Positions 35,998-45,529 of a stretch of DNA of 64,000 nucleotides are shown here, in pieces. The position numbers and the translations under genes were made by a program. The DNA is taken from contig NZ_CP099917.1 of the NCBI RefSeq assembly GCF_030994125.1, forward strand, positions 2,960,001 through 3,024,000, in the 5' to 3' direction. The notes below the pieces were generated by a model. That model did no database searches and was not told the origin of the DNA. It worked only from the letters and a program-made list of their open reading frames with translations. Position 1 is the stretch's first letter, and every line of letters starts with the position of its first letter. Source of the stretch: Pseudoalteromonas xiamenensis. GTDB lineage: Bacteria > Pseudomonadota > Gammaproteobacteria > Enterobacterales > Alteromonadaceae.

Positions 35998-38610
35998 ATG
36001 ACGACAACTGCACAAAATCTTGCCGATGCGGTATCGGCGCTTAACGACGTGGCAACCAGCCACGAAAAACTGCAAGCCGAATACCTACAAACTCACGCCA
36101 ACCTAACTGCCAACCATAAAGCCATGCAGGATTGGCAAACGACCAATGGCGATGTCAACTTTAAAGACCAAGCCGGCAATACTCATGCTGTGCCAAGCTT
36201 AAAGAAAATGGCCGCTGCGGTACAAACCGTAAACCCCAACCCGCACGTAATGACCAAAGCCGAATTTGATGCCCTGCGCGAACTGCGCAAGCAGCAATAT
36301 GCGGGGAGTGGGTTTGTTGAGTTTGGTAAACATCCCACTGTCTTTTCTTACGTTAATGGTGCGTGGTTTTATATCGGTGGTGGCTGGGAGAACACCTTTG
36401 CAATAGGTTCGGACAAACCCTCAAGTGGGGGGCAAGCCGTACAAATTATCCACAAGTTCTAGTGGATGGGGTTATGATTCATGTTGAGTACGTAGGTGGG
36501 GATCGCCAAGATGAATCAACGTTTGTAAGATTACCCCCGCCCCCGACGGCACCAAAACCTATGATACCGCCACCGGTGTTGTGACTCAGCACGCCAACGC
36601 CGAGGTCGCCTTTGCGTCCGAAACGGCTACCAACAAAGTCATTTTAACACGCAAAGACTTGGTATTTTTGGAGGCTTGGCACGAAAAGCTATCTGAAAAA
36701 GATGTGGTTTATCCGCTCGGCAACGTCCAATACGGCGCAACTAGCTGGTCAGGCATTACGCTAAACAACACCCTTGTTGCACAAGGTTATAGCGCGTTTG
36801 GCGAGTGGGACACCGCCACCAAAGGCTACGGCGCCAAATGGTCAACGCTTACCGATGCGCAGCGCGCCGCGTTTTTAGTTGAACCCAAAAACAATATCTA
36901 CTATGACGCGGTTACGGGGGCGTATATCCAAGCCCGCTACCGCGTGCGGGTTATAGAGGGGTGTGGTGATACTTGGAATAAAGTTCGCCCAAGCTTTGCT
37001 GGATCTTCGTATAACAAGTTTTTAAGTGTTAGTGGTCAGCCTTTTAATCTAGTCGGTGGAAGATTTAAAACTATAAACAATGACCGAGATTTAGTTGATT
37101 ACAATTCCCAGGCATATTCAGTATTTATGACGTCTAATAATTTGGATGGCCCCAAAGACGAACTCGATGCCGGAATATTTGTAACCGAAGGGCTTGATTC
37201 GGGTTTTGCTCTCCCTATCGCCCTCGTCCAGCGCATGAACCAGGGGGCATACCATCCCGTGTTTAATCCGATGGGTACAGCGTTTTGTTCAAACGAATCT
37301 TTAGGTGCCCAAGCCTTTTGGGACGGACTTCAAAATGATTACACGACAACCTCTGAGGTTTTTCTGCGAAAACCCGCGACCCTTTCAGGCTCCGTGGGTT
37401 CAAATTCTTCCGGCAGATATGATGGTTACAAATACCACGACGCCATTTACGCGGGGCAGGTCGAAGACTTGCGCTTGAGTGCCAGGAAAAAGACCTGCGG
37501 GGGACATTGTCAGAGTTAGAGAGGCAGTTAATTGGTGGTGAACTAAGAGGTAGTCAAGCACCTATTTTTACGCAGCAATTTTTTACTTGTACGCCAACAA
37601 CGAAAGGTCAAAGCGTCGGTTACATTCATGTTAACTTACCAAAAGGAATCTTGTCTTACCCGACAACACCTGCTCCGTCGTGGGAAACTTCGGAAGTTAA
37701 CGGCTATCTGCTGGATGCGTCAAACAAGGTGTTCCCTGCATCGTGCTTTAGCGTAGGTAGTGAAACCGATTATGCTATTTTGTCTCGTCAATGGGTTAAT
37801 GACTTGAGTGTCGTAGATATCTCAGGGCCTTGTTGGTTTATCGTACACACACGTATGTCTGCAACCTTTGATACTCTGCCAAATGTTGATATAGCTGGCC
37901 ATCCATCCGATTTAGCCAATGCTTTCCCGAATGGCTGTTATGGTGAGTGGATCCCGAATCTGCCTTCTTCTGGGACTCTTTCGGCCAACCAAAAAATTAA
38001 ATCGGCGTTTGCTAAACTCATTCGAACAGGTGGAACGTGGTATTCGGGTGCAACTAATTTTGAACCCGTAGCTAACAACTGGACCGATGGTATTCAAGCC
38101 GGTGAAGTACAGTTATATTTCTACAGCTCAGATTCCTATTTTACGGAACCAGAAACTAACCTCCCACTATCCGAGTTAGGTAACGTCATAGCAACGGCGG
38201 ATTTTCATCCCCTCCAGGGCAATCGCTTGTCAGGGTCTTTGTTGAGAATGGTGTTAAAGGACTCGCAGGACGGTAATCAGATGCGATTATTACCTATGCT
38301 CCAGTACGCCAAAACGTATCAAAACAAATTATGGCGAATGTGTAAGCCACGGCACGGCCTTGTTGATTTAAACGCCCCCAGTTATGGGTTGTCAGCCTTA
38401 AAAACACTTGTTTCAATCATCGAAAAAAATGGACTCTATTACGCTCAATTTAATGGCTCAGAACTAAAACACAACGGTACAGATTGGGGCGACGACCAGG
38501 TTATACCTGTAATAAGTGGCGAAGACGTCAAAGTGGACTTGAACGGTAACACCGTCAAGGCGTTTTGCCACCATTCCATTTTCCCTTTGGGTATTGCTCA
38601 CAACGGCTAA
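35998..38610 (+). pseudogene. Module 3 fibre tip gene broken by three homopolymer frameshifts
   Basis: Four open segments in three frames read as one protein of about 870 residues. Segment 1 (35998 on: MTTTAQNLADAVSALNDVAT, MTKAEFDALRELRKQQYAGS) leaves frame at G6 (36427-36432). Segment 2 (YVGGDRQDESTFVRLP) leaves at the C5GC5 tract (36534-36544). Segment 3 (36581 on: APDGTKTYDTATGVVTQHAN after correction, SETATNKVILTRKDLVF) leaves at A5 (37487-37491). Segment 4 continues KDLRGTLSELERQLIGGEL to 38610. Each change is -1, as if one base were missing from each run. The product is a phage-type receptor-binding fibre. Whether it is dead, phase-variable or mis-sequenced cannot be decided here. Confidence 0.8.
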
Positions 38611-38619
38611 GGAACGACT

Positions 38620-39309
38620 ATGACTGAACCATTACTTTATATTGAACAACCGATAATCACTTACGCCGACGTACAGCAAAAAATCATGCTGCGCCACGGC
38701 CAAGACCAGATTGACGACGCCTTGCGCGTCGCAATCGAGCAAGAGGACGCAGCTCATGTGACGACCCATGCAGCTTGGCTTGAGTTGTTGCCGCAAGTGC
38801 AAGCCGAGATAAGTGACGTTGAGCAATACAATGCTGAGCATCCAGACGAGCCAAAAAAAGTACCATCATTACCAATTGAGCCTGTGTTGGACATGTCCAA
38901 ACGCCGATCGTGTTACCGAGTTGAGTTGGTCGAAGTTGATTTAGAATTGAGTACTGAAACTTCACATGCTGAGGTGATTTTCGATGATGATAAGTTAATT
39001 GCCTATCATCATCCTGCAACGGAGGCGCACAGTAATGAGCATATTGCTTTAGTTAAACGTCTTCGCTTCAAAGAATCACGCAAAGCAGCGCTTGCAGCAC
39101 AAATCGTTGAGGTAGAAGGAATGCGATTTGATGCAGATGAAACGAGCCAGCAACGAATGGCGCGAACACTCTTGATTTTAGACGAAACAGAATCGGTGGA
39201 CTGGGTGCTTTCAGACAATTCGGTTGCAAAAGTGACCAAAGCGCAATTGAAAGCCGCTTGTAAATTGGCTGTCAGCCAACAAACTGCACTTTGGATACCT
39301 GAGTCGTAA
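38620..39309 (+). CDS. DUF4376-type tail fibre accessory / chaperone
   Basis: 229 residues. The C-terminal ~90 residues match the DUF4376 pattern of phage tail proteins (VEVEGMRFDADETSQQRMAR, then LDETESVDWVLSDNSVAKVT and KAQLKAACKLA). The N-terminal part is helical. It lies 9 bp after the broken fibre gene and is followed by a terminator, so it closes module 3. DUF4376 proteins usually sit next to fibre genes and are probably assembly factors; no biochemical role is established. Confidence 0.72.
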   Translation: MTEPLLYIEQPIITYADVQQKIMLRHGQDQIDDALRVAIEQEDAAHVTTHAAWLELLPQVQAEISDVEQYNAEHPDEPKKVPSLPIEPVLDMSKRRSCYRVELVEVDLELSTETSHAEVIFDDDKLIAYHHPATEAHSNEHIALVKRLRFKESRKAALAAQIVEVEGMRFDADETSQQRMARTLLILDETESVDWVLSDNSVAKVTKAQLKAACKLAVSQQTALWIPES

Positions 39310-39335
39310 CGCATTCGTAAAGAAACCAAATCGAT

Positions 39336-39361
39336 AAAAGCCCGCAGCCGCGGGCTTTTTT
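39336..39361 (+). terminator. Intrinsic terminator between module 3 and the DUF4815 module
   Basis: AAAAGCCCGC-AGCC-GCGGGCTTTTTT hairpin ending 17 bp before the next start codon. Confidence 0.92.
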
Positions 39362-39378
39362 ATGCCTAGGAGTTTTTA

Positions 39379-39861
39379 ATGGCAATACTTACTTCAGCAG
39401 GGCGCGTAACACTGGCTAAAGCGTTACGTGACTTGCCTATCTACCTTGCTTGGGGAAGCGGTGCAGTTGCATGGGATGAGGACACCCCGCCTGAGTCCCA
39501 GCAAAGCAACGCGCTTACGCATCTGCTCGGCTATCGCAAAGCGCGTCGAGTCGCATTTTGTGAACCCAGTGATGGGGGCGAGATTGACGTACCAAATGGG
39601 CAATTTGCGCTTTCTGACACACCGACACAACATCTTTATTGTCAATTTACCTATGACTTTGAGGATGCGCTGGGCGAAACCATTCGAGAGGTTGGATTGA
39701 TGGTTGGTACTCAAGCCAAATCGGACATCCCGCCAGGAAAATATTATTTACAGCCTGGCGAAGTCGAAGAAAGCGGCTCACTCCTGTTACTGGAGCATCG
39801 TTCAAGATTGAAACGAGAGCAAGGTGTGAGAGAAACATTTGAATTTGTGATTAGTTTTTAA
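39379..39861 (+). CDS. Tail-collar-like adaptor of the DUF4815 module
   Basis: 160 residues. It opens like the tail-collar adaptors (AILTSAGRVTLAKALRDLPIYLAWGSGAVAWDED in type) and has the IREVGLMVG block also seen in the other adaptors (AIREIGVYL, AVREVGLWA). It probably attaches the DUF4815 proteins to the particle. No J or I gene accompanies it. It lies 17 bp after a terminator and abuts the next gene. Confidence 0.65.
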   Translation: MAILTSAGRVTLAKALRDLPIYLAWGSGAVAWDEDTPPESQQSNALTHLLGYRKARRVAFCEPSDGGEIDVPNGQFALSDTPTQHLYCQFTYDFEDALGETIREVGLMVGTQAKSDIPPGKYYLQPGEVEESGSLLLLEHRSRLKREQGVRETFEFVISF

Positions 39862-41829
39862 GTGACTGAAATGCTCAAAGATTATTATGAAAAATTTAGC
39901 CCTAATAAGCATTATGAACAATTGCTTTTTCGTGCCAGTAAAGGGCTGCAAAGTCGCGAACTGAATGACTTACAGCTGCAAGTGCAACATCAAGTCAAAG
40001 GCATTGCCGATGTGATGTTTAAAGAAGGGGATGTGGTTTCTGGTGGCGCAGTTGCCGTCAATCGCACTGACAAACTTGCTAAAGTGGCCGACGGCAAAGT
40101 GTATTTACGTGGCGCTGTACGCGACATTCCCTCGCGAACGGTGCAATTAACGCTTGGAGATTCCGAAGTCATTGGCGTTTGGCTGAGCGAGAACATTGTC
40201 ACAGAATTGGACGATCCAGAACTGCGTGATCCTGCGATTAATGCGCACAATTATGATGAACCCGGCGCTGCGCGTCTACAGCTGATTGGTCGATGGGGTC
40301 ACAGCGAAGAAGCGCCCACGAATGGCAGCGCATTTTATCCTGTCCATCGTTTAGAAAAAGGGGTGGTGTTAATTAAACAACCCCCACAATTAGATTCGGT
40401 GAGTCAAGCGCTTGCTCGCTATGACCGAGAATCCAACGGTGGTAGCTATTTAGTTAGTGGTATGGCACTGAGTTATCGAGGGCTCAGAGACGGAATGCAA
40501 CATTTTAGTTTGCAGGAAGGTAAAGCACATTTGCACGGTTTTGAAATTGCGTTCAATACGGCAAGGCCGATTGAGTTCCCACACGATCCTGATATTGCGC
40601 AAGTCAATGAAGAGCCGAAATCTTTTGTTGCCAATGAGCATGGGGAAATGCGTATTGATCTTGATTTTTCGCCCGTTTCAGAAGTCGCGCAGATCAACGC
40701 AACCGTACAACGCAAAGTCCAGCATACACGAGGCCAAATTCAGGGGTCGGTGGACCTGCTCATTGATAATGCCGTGATAGATGTTTTAAGCGTTACTCAA
40801 GGTGACACAGTTTATCAAAAAGGCATCGATTTTCTATTTGTTCGAAACCACATCAGTTGGCAATTAGGTGGGAATGAACCGGCTTCAGGCAGTAGCTACG
40901 ATGTCGAGTACACTTTTCGTAAACAACTAACGGTTGAACATGACGAGCAGGGTTTTGTTCTTAAGCAACAGATAAGCCCTTCAGAGTCGATTGTGGCAAA
41001 TAGCTTAGTCACAGTGCATTACAGTTGGTTTATGCCGCGCAAAGATTTAGTGGTGCTTACACCTTCGGGTCAAATAGAGCGACTCAAAGGATTATCCGTT
41101 AAAGAATCACCTGTAGCACCCAGTGTGCCAAATGGTCATTTGCCGTTAGCGGTTGTCACGCAATCATTTACTCAAGCAGCTCCTGAAATTCGCAATGTTG
41201 CGATTCAGGCGGTAACGATGGCTGACATGGCCTTAATGCAATCGCAAATTACTGATCTTTATCAATTGTTGGCCATTGAGCGACTTCGAAACGATGCGAA
41301 CGCGCAAGACCCATCGAGCAAATATGGCGTTTTTGTTGACCCGTTTCTCGATGATGACATGCGAGACCAAGGGCTAACTCAAACGGCCGCAGTGATTGAT
41401 GGTGAGCTGCAATTACCGATGAATATCTCGGTAGAGACATTTGGTAATCTGTCTGCGCCAATTACATTACCTTATGAATTAGAAGACGTGTTGCTGCAAG
41501 ATAGGCAAACCGGCAACATGAAAATCAACCCCTATCAAGCGTTTGCTCCGATCCCAGCCAAAGTTTCCTTAACGCCGAGCGTCGACCATTGGACTGAAAC
41601 GTCACAAAAGTGGAGTAGCCCAATCACGGCTCGTTTCACACGAGGCAGTGGTCGAGTGCAACGAATCATTGAGGAAGTGCGGACTGAGCGAGTGGGCACG
41701 ACAACTCGTGCTGCGGAGTATTTGCGCTCTCGCGACATTGCGTTCCGTGTTGAAGGATTTGGTGCAGGTGAAGTGCTATCAGCATTGATTTTTGATGGTG
41801 TGGATATCATCGAAGGAGTTTCAGCATGA
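39862..41829 (+). CDS. DUF4815 phage tail / baseplate appendage protein
   Basis: 655 residues. It matches the DUF4815 family of phage structural proteins: MLKDYYEKFSPNKHYEQLLF, RASKGLQSRELNDLQLQVQH, a central KAHLHGFEIAF, and LRNDANAQDPSSKYGVFVDP with FLDDDMRDQG. GTG start; an ATG three codons later is an alternative. DUF4815 proteins occur in large myophages and some tailocins and are thought to be appendage or wedge-fibre proteins. It overlaps the next gene by ATGA, so the two are translated together. Confidence 0.82.
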   Translation: MTEMLKDYYEKFSPNKHYEQLLFRASKGLQSRELNDLQLQVQHQVKGIADVMFKEGDVVSGGAVAVNRTDKLAKVADGKVYLRGAVRDIPSRTVQLTLGDSEVIGVWLSENIVTELDDPELRDPAINAHNYDEPGAARLQLIGRWGHSEEAPTNGSAFYPVHRLEKGVVLIKQPPQLDSVSQALARYDRESNGGSYLVSGMALSYRGLRDGMQHFSLQEGKAHLHGFEIAFNTARPIEFPHDPDIAQVNEEPKSFVANEHGEMRIDLDFSPVSEVAQINATVQRKVQHTRGQIQGSVDLLIDNAVIDVLSVTQGDTVYQKGIDFLFVRNHISWQLGGNEPASGSSYDVEYTFRKQLTVEHDEQGFVLKQQISPSESIVANSLVTVHYSWFMPRKDLVVLTPSGQIERLKGLSVKESPVAPSVPNGHLPLAVVTQSFTQAAPEIRNVAIQAVTMADMALMQSQITDLYQLLAIERLRNDANAQDPSSKYGVFVDPFLDDDMRDQGLTQTAAVIDGELQLPMNISVETFGNLSAPITLPYELEDVLLQDRQTGNMKINPYQAFAPIPAKVSLTPSVDHWTETSQKWSSPITARFTRGSGRVQRIIEEVRTERVGTTTRAAEYLRSRDIAFRVEGFGAGEVLSALIFDGVDIIEGVSA

Positions 41830-43019
41830 TTAAAGCAAATCAACAGGGAATCCTAACAGGGCGATTTACCGTTCCATCGGGTGTTCCTGCAGGCAGCAAA
41901 GCGGTGCGCTTTGTGGGAGCAGGAGGCTCTTCAGGAAGTGCAAGTTACGTTGGCAGTGGTGAGATCCGAGTCGAGACGTTACGTCAGGTCAATGCAATCG
42001 TAACGGAACGTTTTGATCCGCTGGCGCAAACCTTTACGCTTGAGCAGAGTCGATTTGTGGCAGGGATTGAACTGTGGTTTAAGGCGCTGGGCACAAAACC
42101 AGTGCAAGTGCAGATCAGAGAAGTACAGCAAGGTTTCCCAACACAAACCATCTTAGCTCGTTCGGAACTTCCAGCTGCTGCACTTAAGTTGAATGACGAA
42201 GCGACGTTATTTACCTTTTCCCCTGTTTTTTTACAAGCAGCTCAAGAATACGCAATCGTGGTGTTATCCGATGACGCAACGCACAGTGTCGCGATTGCGG
42301 AACTCGGTAAATACGATAAACACAAAGGTTGGGTGACAAGTCAGCCATATCAAGTCGGCGTTTTACTGTCTTCGAGTAATGCCAGCACGTGGACACCCCA
42401 TCAAGACAGAGACCTATCATTTAAATTGAAAGCGGCTCGTTTCACACAGCGAGAACGTACCGTTGAATTGGGCGCGATTGATGTTGATCAGGCAACGGAT
42501 TTAATGGCGCTTTCCGTCGTTGAAAGACCAAATGCTCAGACTCGAGTTGAGTTCTTGTTTAATTCAGAAGATGGCGTAGTTGCCGAACGAGCCGCAGAAG
42601 AGTGGCAAGCGATAGCGCTGACTCAAACAATATCTGGAAAAGTAAATGTAGCGGCTCGACTAACGGGAACGGATGAATTATCTCCCGTCGTTTTTGCCGG
42701 CACGCAGTGCGCGGTTGGGCGAACGGCCGATCAAGCCACGTATATTACCAGGGCAATTGCGAGCAAAGTGAATGGCAATCTCACCGTGAGTTATGAGGCC
42801 CATTTGCCAAGTAAAGCGAAAGTGTTGGTTTTTGTCCAGCAAGGCGAAGAGTGGCGTCCAGTGTCAACCTTGCAAAATCAAAATTTAGGTGGCGGTTGGA
42901 TCCAAACAGATCATCGATTGACCGCATTAAGCAGTTCGCTTGTTCGAGTGAAGCTGATTCTTCAGGGACAACCAAATGCAAGACCTCGTATTCGTAATTT
43001 ACGTGTTTTCTCAACATAG
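41826..43019 (+). CDS. DUF4815-associated structural protein
   Basis: 397 residues. It opens with a linker-like stretch, then has the RFDPLAQTFTLEQSRFVAGI block, a signature of the C-terminal part of large DUF4815-type appendage proteins; here that part is a separate gene. The remainder is beta-rich without enzymatic motifs. Its start overlaps the DUF4815 stop (ATGA). In other phages the two may be one chain, so this could be a natural split of one appendage protein. Confidence 0.7.
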   Translation: MIKANQQGILTGRFTVPSGVPAGSKAVRFVGAGGSSGSASYVGSGEIRVETLRQVNAIVTERFDPLAQTFTLEQSRFVAGIELWFKALGTKPVQVQIREVQQGFPTQTILARSELPAAALKLNDEATLFTFSPVFLQAAQEYAIVVLSDDATHSVAIAELGKYDKHKGWVTSQPYQVGVLLSSSNASTWTPHQDRDLSFKLKAARFTQRERTVELGAIDVDQATDLMALSVVERPNAQTRVEFLFNSEDGVVAERAAEEWQAIALTQTISGKVNVAARLTGTDELSPVVFAGTQCAVGRTADQATYITRAIASKVNGNLTVSYEAHLPSKAKVLVFVQQGEEWRPVSTLQNQNLGGGWIQTDHRLTALSSSLVRVKLILQGQPNARPRIRNLRVFST

Positions 43020-43027
43020 GAGAGCAC

Positions 43028-43246
43028 ATGAGTAAATTTGAATCGACGCCCAATCGGGGTTATCCCTTACCCCATAAAGAAAATTTGCTACAACACGACG
43101 TTCAACGGTTACGTACCACCATTACTGAAATTGATGTTGATGTCCAAGAAAGTAGGGAATCGAATGAGCTTTTGCAGCAACGCTTAGAATCGCTGCAGCG
43201 ACGAGTGCGTCTTACGCAATTGCTTGGTGATGAGATTTCATTATGA
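43028..43246 (+). CDS. Small coiled-coil appendage protein
   Basis: 72 residues: RGYPLPHKENLLQHDVQRLR, then a coiled coil to the C-terminus. The PLPHxxN(x)LxxDVxRLR pattern occurs in short fibre or attachment proteins that follow DUF4815 genes in phages. It has an AGGAG site 8 bp after the previous stop. It is the last gene of the DUF4815 module. Confidence 0.55.
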   Translation: MSKFESTPNRGYPLPHKENLLQHDVQRLRTTITEIDVDVQESRESNELLQQRLESLQRRVRLTQLLGDEISL

Positions 43247-43340
43247 GTTTGTGTAAGATGAATAATATTGTCGAGACGCCTATTTGAAATTGTGGTGTGT
43301 TTGTTTTTGCATAAACGCTTTTTCAGAAAAATCATCAAGC

Positions 43341-43382
43341 GGTCAGGAATGACCTGTTTAAGGGCCAAAAAATCCTTAAACT
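43341..43382 (+). promoter_or_regulatory. Palindromic activator-type promoter P4 (J4 module)
   Basis: GGTCA-GGAA-TGACC (43341-43354) in the context CAAGCGGTCA...TGACCTGTTT, 22 bp, then TAAACT at 43377-43382. A terminator hairpin (43427-43452) stands between it and J4 (43572), so full transcription of J4 needs read-through. The 43247-43571 gap contains no gene. Confidence 0.72.
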
Positions 43383-43426
43383 ACCTCTAAGCTTGAGAGA
43401 GCTTAACAACACAGTTATCCCAAATG

Positions 43427-43452
43427 AAAGCCAACGTTATGTTGGCTTTTTT
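43427..43452 (+). terminator. Leader terminator between P4 and J4
   Basis: AAAGCCAAC-GTTAT-GTTGGCTTTTTT hairpin with T run, about 40 bp downstream of the predicted P4 start point and 120 bp before the J4 start. Confidence 0.88.
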
Positions 43453-43571
43453 CATGGAGGAGGACAACGTGCAGATTTCCATGCTCCAAAGCGTTGTACT
43501 CGGGATTCCCTTTTCTAAGTTTTCCTTAAAAAGGTAGCTCGAGTCGATGCTTTTTTATTCGTGAGATTATC

Positions 43572-44462
43572 ATGCAAACGACTCGATTATTGGACATGTC
43601 TACGGTACCTGTACCTGACAGTATTTCACTGCTGGACTTTGAAGCAGCGCTGGCTGAACTTAAAAATCAGCTCACATCAAAACATCCTGACTATGCGGAT
43701 GCATTGCAGTTTGAATCAGAGCCGATGACGGCGCTTTTAGAACTTCTGGCCTACCAACGTTTAGCTGTCGAAGCTCGCATCAACGACGCGGTCAAAGGCA
43801 CAATGTTGGCCAGTGCACAAGGTCGGGATCTTGAAGGGATTGCCGTACGATATGGGCTTAGTCGAGCTACGGGTGAAACGGATACGCGTTTTCGAACTCG
43901 TGTACAGCAAGTGTTCGAAGGTTTAAATACGGCTGGCAGTCTTCAAGCCTATCAATTTCATGCACTCAATGCCGATCCATTGGTAAAGGATGTACACGTT
44001 ATCAGTTTACGTCCTTGTGAAATTGAAGTGACCATACTAAGTCATGAGGGGAATGGTGTGCCGTCAAAGGCACTGCTGGATAAACTTCACATATACTTTG
44101 GGCTCACCTCGGATGGCAAAGAAACGCTAGGAACTCCCTCGCATGTCAGGCCATTAGGCGACCGCGTGTTTATCCGTCAAGCGAAAACACGTTTATTTGA
44201 GGTAAAGGCTCAAGTGCAACTGGCAGCGGGACCGTCTCAAGCGGTTTTGGAAAAGCAGTTAAACGCCGCAATGACTCGTTATCTTGCCGTACAGCATGGG
44301 TTGGGTAAGCCAATTACGTTGCTAGGCTTATATACGGCGTTAAATCATACCGGCGTCATCAATGCAAAATTACTTGAACCACGGAATGATATTCTGACCA
44401 ATGCGGACGAAGTTGCGGTGTGTTCGAACCTCCAAATAAGCTTTAGCAAAGAAAGTTTATGA
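43572..44462 (+). CDS. Baseplate wedge protein J, copy 4
   Basis: 296 residues, gpJ family: VPVPDSISLLDFEAALAEL, LLELLAYQRLAVEARINDAV, ASAQGRDLEGIAVRYGLSRA, AGSLQAYQFHALNADPLVKD. It shares with J2 the extra segment around FGLTSDGKET and the RPLGD motif, so J2 and J4 form one subfamily. It overlaps I4 by ATGA. Confidence 0.93.
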   Translation: MQTTRLLDMSTVPVPDSISLLDFEAALAELKNQLTSKHPDYADALQFESEPMTALLELLAYQRLAVEARINDAVKGTMLASAQGRDLEGIAVRYGLSRATGETDTRFRTRVQQVFEGLNTAGSLQAYQFHALNADPLVKDVHVISLRPCEIEVTILSHEGNGVPSKALLDKLHIYFGLTSDGKETLGTPSHVRPLGDRVFIRQAKTRLFEVKAQVQLAAGPSQAVLEKQLNAAMTRYLAVQHGLGKPITLLGLYTALNHTGVINAKLLEPRNDILTNADEVAVCSNLQISFSKESL

Positions 44463-45301
44463 TGAAAAAGAATTTTCAGACGTTATTGCCGTCAACAGCT
44501 GGTGGCGTACTAGCAACATTATGTTCACTGCTACAAACGCCTGAAATTGAAGACCGAATTAAGCAACTCTGGGATCCTCACGAATGTCCGGAGGATTATT
44601 TACCTTGGCTTGCGTGGGCACTGTCAGTGGATGAATGGGATGATAAGTGGTCGGATGCGGTAAAACGTGAAGTCATCAATCAAGCCTTTTCAGTACATCG
44701 TTATAAAGGAACACCCGCCGCGATTGAACAGGCGCTGGCGACTCTAAATATTGAAAGCAATATCAAGGAGTGGTGGGAGCTACCGGACGGAACTCCGGGC
44801 ACGGCAACGGTTTGGGCACTCATTAATGATAACTTAGGTAATACGGCCGAAGGTCTCTTGAGTAAAGCGATGCTTGAGCGTATCCAACGGATCATTGCGA
44901 TGGTCAAACGTGGTTCAATCCATGTTGACTTAAAGTTAGGTCTGTCATTGAAAGAAACAGTAGGTGTTGCTGCATTTACTCAACCTTCGACTGCGTTGAT
45001 GAATTTAGAAGGGCAGCTCAGTGCGGTGCTCCCTGATGAAACAAGGTCAGGGGTCGGTATTACAGGCGGGTTTCATAGCCATTACGCTTGTCGAGACCAG
45101 GTTGCCGACGGGTTAGGGGTGGTACCTGATCCTCTGAATGCAACGTTTTATTGTGATGGCGTACTTAAGCAAACCCATCTGCACGAACGAGTAGTTGCCG
45201 GCAGCGGGGTGTCACCAGACGAACTGAGTGGACGAGTGGCAGTGGGTATACTTGTGACTCGCTGTCAATTGCAACACTTTGATTTTATTGGTTCGGCGTA
45301 G
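44459..45301 (+). CDS. Baseplate tail protein I, copy 4, with C-terminal extension
   Basis: 280 residues. The gpI core is WDPHECPEDYLPWLAWALSV, DEWDDKWSDAVKREVINQAF, HRYKGTPAAIEQALATL and EWWELPDGTPGTATVWALI. After about residue 175 an extra ~105 residues follow (GGFHSHYACRDQVADGLGVV; SGRVAVGILVTRCQLQHFDF), unrelated by eye to the extensions of copies 1 and 3 except in being beta-rich. Start overlaps the J4 stop (ATGA). Confidence 0.9.
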   Translation: MMKKNFQTLLPSTAGGVLATLCSLLQTPEIEDRIKQLWDPHECPEDYLPWLAWALSVDEWDDKWSDAVKREVINQAFSVHRYKGTPAAIEQALATLNIESNIKEWWELPDGTPGTATVWALINDNLGNTAEGLLSKAMLERIQRIIAMVKRGSIHVDLKLGLSLKETVGVAAFTQPSTALMNLEGQLSAVLPDETRSGVGITGGFHSHYACRDQVADGLGVVPDPLNATFYCDGVLKQTHLHERVVAGSGVSPDELSGRVAVGILVTRCQLQHFDFIGSA

Positions 45302-45353
45302 TTACACACTCATCGCTTTTTTGTCTTAAAAGTACGTACGAAACAGCGAAAGC

Positions 45354-45395
45354 GGTCAAATTTGACCGTTTTAACATTCAATAAATCAGTAAGAT
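45354..45395 (+). promoter_or_regulatory. Palindromic activator-type promoter P5 (H4, V, W module)
   Basis: The best copy of the site: AAAGCGGTCA-AATT-TGACCGTTTT, core 45354-45367, then 22 bp, then TAAGAT at 45390-45395. It lies between I4 and H4. A terminator hairpin (45451-45481) follows before H4 at 45530. It could drive H4, its fibre, and on to V and W. Confidence 0.8.
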
Positions 45396-45450
45396 ACACC
45401 TAAGCTGAAGAAAAGACAGTAAGTACTAAATCCAAGGAAGGATTCCCGTG

Positions 45451-45481
45451 AAGCCCATGCCTATAACGCGTGGGCTTTTTA
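45451..45481 (+). terminator. Leader terminator between P5 and H4
   Basis: AAGCCCATGC-CTATAAC-GCGTGGGCTT stem (one T-G pair) followed by TTT. It lies about 50 bp downstream of the predicted P5 start point and before the H4 ribosome site. Confidence 0.85.
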
Positions 45482-45529
45482 TTTCATCGAAGAGAACACA
45501 GCAATATTGCTGTAGCGAAGGAGCGAAGT

